A stretch of DNA of 5,631 nucleotides from Flavobacteriaceae bacterium (GTDB taxonomy: Bacteria > Bacteroidota > Bacteroidia > Flavobacteriales > Flavobacteriaceae): the NCBI GenBank assembly GCA_019752245.1, contig JAIEMH010000349.1:1-5631 (forward strand), in the 5' to 3' direction. Both the position numbers and the translations under genes were made by a program. The notes below the pieces were generated by a model, which made no database searches, was not told the origin of the DNA, and worked only from the letters and a program-made list of their open reading frames with translations. The stretch's first letter is position 1; each line of letters starts with the position of its first letter. Positions 1-4,167 of the stretch are shown here, in pieces.

Positions 1-15
1 AGGGAGAAAGAATCA

Positions 16-198
16 ATGAGAAAGAGAGAGAGATATATATATATATATGATGATATTACCAAAGTACCATTCAATACAGTTAATAAAAGTCAAAGATATC
101 TAGACGCTAGTCAAATTATTGAAAATAGTATTTTAGAAAATAAACCAATTTCGATAACGCATCATGGTCGTTTTGAGAGGATTATTTCTATTTTATAA
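16..198 (+). CDS. Small hypothetical protein, possibly 5'-partial, weak Phd/YefM-like C-terminus
   Basis: This is a 60-residue frame from the first ATG to a TAA. The frame has no stop between base 1 and the ATG, so the gene could begin to the left of the window. AGGGAG at bases 1-6 could serve as a ribosome site for the ATG at 16. Residues 2-11 are encoded by a (GA)n(TA)n tract and read as an Arg/Lys/Glu run followed by alternating Tyr-Ile. The C-terminal part (ENKPISITHHGRFERIISI) resembles the core of Phd/YefM antitoxins, where a Gly-Glu-Pro turn is followed by a 'VVITRHG' strand and a hydrophobic strand. The tyrosine-rich start also recalls NUMOD1-type DNA-binding modules. Both resemblances are weak and made by eye. 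No toxin gene follows: the next gene is convergent. Codon use past the repeat looks normal for the window. It is probably a real gene, with function unknown. Confidence 0.42.
   Translation: MRKRERYIYIYDDITKVPFNTVNKSQRYLDASQIIENSILENKPISITHHGRFERIISIL
24..48. repeat. Compound dinucleotide tract (GA)5(TA)7
   Basis: Five GA units (24-33) run directly into seven TA units plus a T (34-48), inside the beginning of the small plus-strand reading frame. Dinucleotide tracts can slip during replication. Gain or loss of one unit would shift the frame by two bases and truncate the product: the alternative frame from the ATG at 47 stops after 18 codons. Whether it actually varies cannot be told from one sequence. 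Confidence 0.8.
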
Positions 199-259
199 AG
201 TGAAATTGTTGTGTGTTTATTTTGAAAATTATTGTTATAGAAACATTAAAATAAATACC

Positions 260-281
260 CTTTTTTTGTTTTCAAAAAAAG
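260..281. terminator. Candidate bidirectional terminator between convergent genes
   Basis: A perfect 9-bp inverted repeat, CTTTTTTTG (260-268) and CAAAAAAAG (273-281), encloses a TTTT loop. It lies between the plus-strand frame ending at 198 and the minus-strand gene ending at 307, where a shared terminator is expected. The stem has only two G/C pairs and no separate T-run follows it on the minus strand, so it is a weak candidate. The stretch 199-306 holds no other recognisable feature. Confidence 0.4.
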
Positions 282-306
282 TTCTTAGTTAGCAACAGCT
301 GTAATT

Positions 307-795
307 TTAAAATTCGTCTTCCATTAAACGGATGTCCCCAAACTTATTATCACATTTAGTGCGAAATTCCTCTGGTAATCCGTTACTGACATCTAACTCA
401 TTTTTTATCGATTTATCGCAATAATCTTCTATAGTATCAAATATAATTTTCTGACCTTTGATTTTAGCAGCAACCTTTGAGCTGTTTCCAAGAGAATATC
501 TTCCTAAAAAGATATTTGAGATATCGAAAAACAAGATTGATGATTTAAAGTCACCACTTTCTTTGTAAAAAATGGTATACGTTAAGACCTGATACGTATT
601 ATTTTTTGTAATAACGCTTCCTAAATAGTTCATAACAATGGTTGTAGCACCATAGTCTTCTATAGTTGTAAATGAATATTCCTTAGCTTTATTTTTTGAT
701 TTTAAAACTTCATCGAACATTTCTTGATTCACTTGAGCGATCCCACTTGAGCAAAAAAAGATTAAAATTGTTAAAGTAATAAAGTAATTTTTCAT
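307..795 (-). CDS. Secreted protein of unknown function (162 aa)
   Basis: I do not recognise the family. Residues 1-20 form a signal peptide: MKN, a hydrophobic core (FITLTILIFF), then SSGIA with likely cleavage before Q21. The Cys at 15 lacks a proper lipobox, so a lipoprotein is less likely. The mature part of about 142 residues is rich in beta-type segments (roughly 43-75 and 84-120) and ends in an acidic tail (MEDEF). It has two cysteines, C126 and C148, which could form one disulfide in the periplasm or outside the cell. The ATG is directly preceded by GGAAG on the minus strand, a Shine-Dalgarno-like stretch set unusually close to the start. A -7-like box lies about 105 bases upstream. 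The gene stands alone: a terminator-like hairpin and 185 bases separate it from the hydroxyisourate hydrolase operon. The signal peptide supports a real, exported protein. Confidence 0.8.
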   Translation of the reverse strand: MKNYFITLTILIFFCSSGIAQVNQEMFDEVLKSKNKAKEYSFTTIEDYGATTIVMNYLGSVITKNNTYQVLTYTIFYKESGDFKSSILFFDISNIFLGRYSLGNSSKVAAKIKGQKIIFDTIEDYCDKSIKNELDVSNGLPEEFRTKCDNKFGDIRLMEDEF

Positions 796-867
796 CTTCC
801 AGTATAAATTTAAATTAGGGTAAACATTTGTTAGTAAAGATTATCGGCTCTAAAAAGTTGGGATTTG

Positions 868-932
868 TAAGCACGAAACTTTCGATTAAGCACCGAAATT
901 CAAAAATACAAAACAAACTTTAAAGTAAGCAC
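868..932. repeat. Three direct copies of TAAGCAC
   Basis: TAAGCAC occurs at 868-874, 887-893 and 926-932. The first two are followed by GAAA or CGAAA, the third by AAAAC. The start-to-start distances are 19 and 39 bases, close to one and two multiples of the same unit. A small palindrome, CGAAA-C-TTTCG (874-884), follows the first copy. The copies surround the candidate promoter of the secreted-protein gene ending at 307, so they could be protein-binding sites. A fourth copy, with the same AAAA after it, lies at 3391-3397, just upstream of the other secreted-protein gene. Confidence 0.5.
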
Positions 933-935
933 AAA
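901..935 (-). promoter_or_regulatory. Candidate Bacteroidetes-type promoter for the 307-795 gene
   Basis: Read on the minus strand, 908-901 is TATTTTTG, an exact match to the Bacteroidetes -7 consensus TAnnTTTG. A TTTG at 935-932 is 23 bases upstream of it, at the long end of the spacing accepted for the -33 element. The start of transcription would fall near 895, giving a leader of about 100 bases before the ATG at 795. The assignment is by consensus only. Confidence 0.4.
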
Positions 936-948
936 ACCCCAATTTCTT

Positions 949-974
949 AAAACCTTTGTAATAGGTTTTTTTTT
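949..974. terminator. Terminator-like hairpin after the hydroxyisourate hydrolase operon
   Basis: AAAACCT (949-955) and AGGTTTT (963-969) form a 7-bp stem around a 7-base loop. On the plus strand the stem runs into nine consecutive T (966-974). On the minus strand, where the operon is read, it is preceded by an A-run and followed by TTTT. It lies 12 bases past the stop codon at 981, the expected place for the end of that operon. The longer T-run is on the opposite strand, so it may act in both directions. Confidence 0.5.
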
Positions 975-980
975 AGAAAA

Positions 981-1388
981 TTAATTTCCTCGATAAGTTG
1001 AATATCCAAATGCTGACAACGTTATTGGAACGTGATAATGATTTTGATCTTTTATTTGAAAGACAACTTCTATGAAAGGATAAAAACTTTCTAGACCATC
1101 TTTTTTAAAATATTCGCTAGTGTAGAATGTCAATTTATACATTCCTAAATTAGTTTTTTCTGAATTTAGAAAGTCAGAAATTCTTCCGTTTAAATCAGTT
1201 TTTTTCTCATCAACAAAAGACCAAATTTTAGTTTGCTCATTATATTTTTCTAATTTAATTGAAATGTCTCTTGCTGGAGAACCTTTTGAAACATCTAAAA
1301 TATGAGTTGAAAGCTGAATTTTGTTATTTTGTCCGAACATAAAGGTTGATAAAAGAGTTAAAAACGCAGTGTAGATTAAATTTTTCAT
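981..1388 (-). CDS. uraH: Exported 5-hydroxyisourate hydrolase (transthyretin-like)
   Basis: The family hydrolyses 5-hydroxyisourate, the product of urate oxidation, to OHCU on the way to allantoin. The protein shows the family signatures in order. A Leu-Ser-Thr-His motif at 26-29 leads into ILDVSKGSPA, with catalytic-type H29. Next come DLNGR (65-69, conserved Arg) and FYP (102-104). The C-terminal HYHVP (117-121) leads to FGYSTYRG. The family normally ends in YRGS; here the last residue is Asn (YRGN). I chose the ATG at 1388 rather than the one at 1433 because it gives 135 residues with a clean signal peptide (1-19, cleavage before Q20) and avoids overlap with the upstream gene. The extra 15 residues would bury that signal. 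The gene begins 16 bases after the stop of the DUF336 gene, so the two are almost surely co-transcribed. Export to the periplasm has precedents in this family. No urate oxidase or OHCU decarboxylase is in the window. Confidence 0.92.
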   Translation of the reverse strand: MKNLIYTAFLTLLSTFMFGQNNKIQLSTHILDVSKGSPARDISIKLEKYNEQTKIWSFVDEKKTDLNGRISDFLNSEKTNLGMYKLTFYTSEYFKKDGLESFYPFIEVVFQIKDQNHYHVPITLSAFGYSTYRGN

Positions 1389-1404
1389 AAGTATATGTAT
1401 TAAA

Positions 1405-1932
1405 TTATTTATTTGTTGTGATTCCATTTTCATTGATTGATGCCGATTTAGCTATTAAATCATCATTTTCTGGGCTTCCACCTCCAGCAACTCCAATACT
1501 ACCTACGACATTTCCTTTGTACCAAATAGGTGTGCCACCACTTAAAAGTAACAGTTCTGGTAGTGTATTCAAATTTTCAATAAGCGGATTACTATGTGCT
1601 TTTTGTAATAATTCAAGTGTTGAAGTTTTGGTAGATAATGCTGTATAAGCTTTTCTTCGAGCTGCTTCTGTGTTGTGTATTCCAACAGTATCGCCTCGAA
1701 TAATTAAAATGATGTTACCTGAAGCATCAAGAACCGCTATTGATACGTTTTTATCAAGTTCAAACGCTTTTTTCATAGCTCGATTGCTTAGTGCATAGGC
1801 AGCATCTAATGTTAGGTTATCAATGGATTTAATATAGCTACCGTTTAAATTTGATAGTTCTGTTGGGTTTGATTTTTGTTGTCCGCATACTATGATGGGA
1901 ATAAGTGCTAGTATTAAAAGTAAATTTTTCAT
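1405..1932 (-). CDS. Exported GlcG/HbpS-like protein (DUF336, heme-degrading domain family)
   Basis: This is a 175-residue protein with a signal peptide (1-18, cleavage before QQKS; C16 has Val before it and is a poor lipobox). Residues 38-165 match the DUF336/GlcG/HbpS fold. The family signature VSIAVLDASGNIILIIRGD is at 63-81. A helix with AARRKAYTAL lies at 90-99, the Gly-Gly-Thr-Pro-Ile turn at 132-136, and the strand-turn VVGSIGVAGGGSPENDDLIA at 142-161. Characterised relatives bind heme (Streptomyces HbpS), while others such as GlcG sit in small-molecule operons with no proven activity, so heme binding here is an inference. It is the middle gene of a likely operon, 60 bases after the Crp-type regulator and 16 bases before the hydroxyisourate hydrolase. 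Two exported neighbours suggest a shared envelope process. A perfect -7-type box just upstream may give it its own promoter. Confidence 0.88.
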   Translation of the reverse strand: MKNLLLILALIPIIVCGQQKSNPTELSNLNGSYIKSIDNLTLDAAYALSNRAMKKAFELDKNVSIAVLDASGNIILIIRGDTVGIHNTEAARRKAYTALSTKTSTLELLQKAHSNPLIENLNTLPELLLLSGGTPIWYKGNVVGSIGVAGGGSPENDDLIAKSASINENGITTNK

Positions 1933-1942
1933 CTTTTTTTTA

Positions 1943-1968
1943 CAAAGATAATAGCCTAAAATTTCAAA
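1943..1968 (-). promoter_or_regulatory. Candidate promoter for the DUF336-hydrolase operon
   Basis: On the minus strand 1950-1943 reads TATCTTTG, an exact TAnnTTTG match. It is only 10 bases from the ATG at 1932, so the transcript would have a very short, A-rich leader. A TTTG at 1968-1965 is 14 bases upstream, shorter than usual for a -33 element. Transcription may instead read through from the regulator gene. No stable terminator hairpin is visible in this 60-base gap. Confidence 0.3.
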
Positions 1969-1992
1969 AAAGTTGTTCTATGTCAACGTTTT

Positions 1993-2562
1993 TTACAATT
2001 TAGATTTCACTCTGCTTAAGGTTGAAGCAGATAATCCCAAATAGGATGCAACCATTTTATTGGAAACATTTAATAATAATTTCGGTTGATATTTAATGAT
2101 CCATTTTACTTTTTCATTAGCATCAAATCCTTGAAAACCGTAGATACGCTTTTGCGCAATTATAAAACCATTTTCTAAAATTTCAGTATATAATTTTGCA
2201 AATTGAGGTAAAGTAGTTACCAAATGATAAAAGTCGGTTCTTGAAATATAGAGTAATTCCGATTGCTGTAGTGTCTGTAAATATTCTTCAGCAGGTTTTT
2301 GGTCAATAAAACTTGGTAATGCGGTTGCGAAATCTTCTTCAAATGCAAAAAACCTAGAATTCTCATTGCCGTCTTTTGAAATAGTGAACAAACGGATACA
2401 TCCTTTGTTTATAAAATAATAATTTTGACATACCTCGTCACTCGTCAGTAAGATTTGGTTGCGTTTAGTATGTATGATTTTAAAGTAGGATACTATTTTT
2501 TTTAATGTATTTTCATCTACATCAATTTTTCTCTTTAAAACATTTTCAAGAATTTCATACAT
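1993..2562 (-). CDS. Crp/Fnr-family transcriptional regulator
   Basis: This 189-residue protein has the two-part Crp layout. A cyclic-nucleotide-binding-like beta-roll spans about 20-115 (QNYYFINKGCIRLF at 46-59). A long dimer helix spans about 118-145. A compact C-terminal helix-turn-helix has VASYLGLSASTLSRVKSK at 171-188. The C-terminal domain ends right after the recognition helix, as is common in Bacteroidetes members. The usual cAMP phosphate-binding cassette (Gly-Glu ... Arg-Ser/Thr-Ala) is not recognisable in 72-103, and there is no Fnr-type cysteine cluster (only C45 and C55), so the ligand is unknown. It is read in the same direction as, and just before, the DUF336 and hydroxyisourate hydrolase genes, which makes them its likely targets. 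Its promoter region is full of inverted repeats that could serve for autoregulation. No Shine-Dalgarno site is seen; an A-run precedes the ATG. Confidence 0.93.
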   Translation of the reverse strand: MYEILENVLKRKIDVDENTLKKIVSYFKIIHTKRNQILLTSDEVCQNYYFINKGCIRLFTISKDGNENSRFFAFEEDFATALPSFIDQKPAEEYLQTLQQSELLYISRTDFYHLVTTLPQFAKLYTEILENGFIIAQKRIYGFQGFDANEKVKWIIKYQPKLLLNVSNKMVASYLGLSASTLSRVKSKL

Positions 2563-2590
2563 TTTTTTACGATTTATTGTAAAATAGCAT

Positions 2591-2721
2591 ACAACGTTAT
2601 GGGTTTAATGTAAAAGTTGGTTTTGTTTTTGGATGATTTGGCAAATCCAAAAATAGGGCTTAATTTAGTCCTAAATCTGCTTTAATACCATAACCCAAAT
2701 CTTTTGTAGTAGCTGTTATGG
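2591..2721. repeat. Inverted-repeat-rich intergenic element, MITE- or attC-like
   Basis: Nearly the whole gap between two genes is built of inverted repeats. TTTTTGGAT (2626-2634) pairs with ATCCAAAAA (2645-2653) around a 10-base loop, which overlaps the odd palindrome GATTTG-G-CAAATC (2635-2647). ATTTAG-TC-CTAAAT spans 2663-2676. CCATAAC (2688-2694) pairs with GTTATGG (2715-2721). A further GTTATGG at 2596-2602, next to the palindrome AACGTT (2593-2598), is a direct copy of the one at 2715 and can also pair with 2688-2694, enclosing the inner hairpins. The ends therefore look like short repeated core sites around a folded body, as in attC sites or small non-autonomous elements. From memory, similar CATAACGTT-type intergenic repeats occur in Bacteroidetes genomes. 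No transposase or integrase is nearby, and copy number cannot be judged here. Confidence 0.45.
2648..2676 (-). promoter_or_regulatory. Candidate promoter and operator of the Crp-type regulator gene
   Basis: On the minus strand 2655-2648 is TATTTTTG, an exact -7 consensus and the same octamer as at 908-901. Transcription would start near 2641, leaving a leader of about 80 bases before the ATG at 2562. No TTG stands at the -33 position. Instead the perfect palindrome ATTTAG-TC-CTAAAT (2663-2676) lies there, as an activator or autoregulator site might. The 13-base palindrome centred on 2641 covers the predicted start point. It does not match the E. coli Crp site TGTGA-N6-TCACA. Confidence 0.35.
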
Positions 2722-2728
2722 ACTAGTT

Positions 2729-3364
2729 TTATTGCCAATTTACTGGATATTCCATATAATCTAAAAATCCATTTGTTTCAAATAGAATATCGTAACCTTG
2801 GCTAGTTAAATAATAATGACAAACTTTCACTTCGTTGTTTCTTTTAGGAAATGTTAATACTGCTGGGCAAAGTTTGGCCTTATCAACTTTTTGCACAATT
2901 AAGTCAAATTTATCTTCAATTTTTCTTTTTGTAAAGAATCCCAAAGATCTGTCATTTATAAATCGAGCTATTTTAATTGAGTTTATTGGATATGTAAATA
3001 ACTCATATTTTATTCCCTCATATTTTGCGCAATTTTCATTCATTGTTGAACTTATTGTTATGCTGTCAGTTGTAATATTTTTAATTACTCCACTTTTAAA
3101 TCTTTTCCCATCGGAAAATTCTAAATCATAAATAGCTTCTGTTCTTATAACAAAACCTTTATCTGACAACTTCCAAGCAGTTTTATAATCTAATGTTTTG
3201 CCTTTTTTTTGAACTATTAAAATATTACCTTCTTCATATCTACAATCATAATGTTTCCTGTATTCAGCTTCGCCTAGAATTGTATCATTTTGTGCATACA
3301 AATTGTTACTTAATGCTATTAAAATTAGCATTAATATTTTATTTTTAATTTCTAATATTTTCAT
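2729..3364 (-). CDS. Secreted protein of unknown function (211 aa)
   Basis: I do not recognise a named family. Residues 1-24 are a signal peptide: a basic start (KILEIKNK), a hydrophobic core (ILMLILIAL) and SNNLYA with cleavage before Q25. A second Met at 12 lies within the core and would leave a poor signal, so the first ATG is preferred. The mature protein of about 187 residues has four cysteines (C41, C112, C166, C182), enough for two disulfides. A stretch at about 86-135 (GKRFKSGVIKNITTDSITI, then a strand ending in INSIKIARF) resembles the small beta-strand modules seen in many uncharacterised Bacteroidetes envelope proteins. The gene stands alone. It has 204 bases without a gene upstream, including one TAAGCACAAAA copy at 3391-3401, and the inverted-repeat element directly downstream. 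Gene and element together could be a cassette-like unit, but that is speculative. Confidence 0.8.
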   Translation of the reverse strand: MKILEIKNKILMLILIALSNNLYAQNDTILGEAEYRKHYDCRYEEGNILIVQKKGKTLDYKTAWKLSDKGFVIRTEAIYDLEFSDGKRFKSGVIKNITTDSITISSTMNENCAKYEGIKYELFTYPINSIKIARFINDRSLGFFTKRKIEDKFDLIVQKVDKAKLCPAVLTFPKRNNEVKVCHYYLTSQGYDILFETNGFLDYMEYPVNWQ

Positions 3365-3528
3365 TCTGTATTTAATCTTTTAAATTTCTTTAAGCACAAA
3401 AACTACTGATAAACATACCGTTAACAAATAGTACGACCGTAAGTAGGTATTAAAAAAAATGTATAGAATCACACAAATAAACTTGGTACTAGTTATTTTA
3501 AGGTATTGTCAATTTGTACATTGCCCAT

Positions 3529-3571
3529 AAACAAAAACAAAGCAAAACTACATGATTATTGATTGCTTTTA
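3529..3571 (-). terminator. Weak terminator candidate after the DnaQ-like gene
   Basis: On the minus strand AAAGCAA (3569-3563), which begins at the last base of the stop codon, can pair with TTGCTTT (3545-3539) across a 17-base loop. It is followed by GTTTTTGTTT. The stem is short and has two G/C pairs, so it is only a candidate end for the DUF294-DnaQ operon. The remaining gap down to 3365 shows no gene. A -7-like TAGTTTTG at 3550-3543 (minus strand) is possible for the next gene but would leave a leader of about 170 bases. Confidence 0.3.
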
Positions 3572-4165
3572 CTTCAATCCCAAACGAGATTTTAGTTTAA
3601 GAAACAAAAGCGCAATAGTATAAGCATCGTCGGTTGTCGAAATTCGTTCTGTTTTTGCAATTTTAAATAAATGAGACAATTCATCCAAAGAGAAGTTTTT
3701 ATCATTTATATCATGAAGTTTTTTGTACATCACTTCAATGTCAAGGGCTTCATTTTTTAGTCTTCCGCAAGCTAATTTTTCCAAAGCTACATTAATCATC
3801 TCTACATCAAAGTTGATTCGATGCCCAACCAAAGTAGAATTACCAATAAAATTAATAAAATTCTCTATCGCTGCTGGTTCGGCTAATTTTGGCTGACTAC
3901 TTTCTAATAAAAAATCATTTGTAATGCCATTATCATGCAAATATTTGTATTGCGGAATCGCAATTTCAAAAGTATCACCAATATAAATGTTATCGTTAAC
4001 AACACCAATAGCTCCAAAAGAGATTATCACATCTTTACTAGGATTTAACCCAGTGGTTTCAACGCTTAAAGCCACATATCGATTTGATTTTTTATCAAAT
4101 TTAGATACATACTTCTTCCAAAATTCTGGGTGTTCTTTGCTAATATTCTTTAACCAGTCGAGCAT
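3569..4165 (-). CDS. DnaQ-like DEDDh exonuclease-fold protein, two catalytic residues replaced
   Basis: This 198-residue protein has a short N-terminal helix region (1-28) followed by a complete RNase T/DnaQ exonuclease fold (29-190), related to the DNA polymerase III epsilon subunit. Exo I is YVALSVETTGLNP (30-42): the first metal-binding Asp is Ser34 (codon AGC), while Glu36 is kept. Exo II is LVGHRINFD (112-120), with Asp120 kept. Exo III is RISTTDDAYTIALLF (174-188): the catalytic His expected at 175 is Ile (ATT), while Asp180 is kept. The fold is intact and the frame unbroken, so it is not simply a pseudogene; 3'-5' nuclease activity should be weak or absent. The ATG lies 2 bases after the stop of the DUF294 gene (TAATTATG), implying translational coupling. 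DUF294/DnaQ pairs are widespread and often stand near acetate permease and acetyl-CoA synthetase genes. A role as a partner or regulatory subunit of the DUF294 protein fits, but is inferred. Confidence 0.9.
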   Translation of the reverse strand: MLDWLKNISKEHPEFWKKYVSKFDKKSNRYVALSVETTGLNPSKDVIISFGAIGVVNDNIYIGDTFEIAIPQYKYLHDNGITNDFLLESSQPKLAEPAAIENFINFIGNSTLVGHRINFDVEMINVALEKLACGRLKNEALDIEVMYKKLHDINDKNFSLDELSHLFKIAKTERISTTDDAYTIALLFLKLKSRLGLK

Positions 4166-4167
4166 AA

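Noticed and set aside
307..795. Lipoprotein assignment for the 162-residue secreted protein because of Cys15
   Set aside because: The residues before Cys15 (Ile-Phe-Phe) do not fit a lipobox, while SSGIA before Gln21 is a good ordinary cleavage site.
1389..1433. Fifteen-residue N-terminal extension of the hydroxyisourate hydrolase starting at 1433
   Set aside because: It would overlap the upstream gene and place the signal peptide internally. The Met at 1388 gives a standard exported protein.
1418..1648. Plus-strand frame of 76 codons
   Set aside because: It lies wholly antisense to conserved parts of the DUF336 gene (GGTPI and GSIGVAGGG) and has no family resemblance of its own.
2835..3131. 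Plus-strand frame of 98 codons with hydrophobic stretches
   Set aside because: It is antisense to the secreted 211-residue protein. Its hydrophobicity is the usual shadow of the opposite strand, and no start signals are seen.
3365..3568. Possible small RNA or second attC-like site in the gap (fragments ACCGTTAAC and GCCCATAA)
   Set aside because: The inverted matches there are only about 6 bases and do not form a convincing fold. There is no clear promoter and terminator pair.
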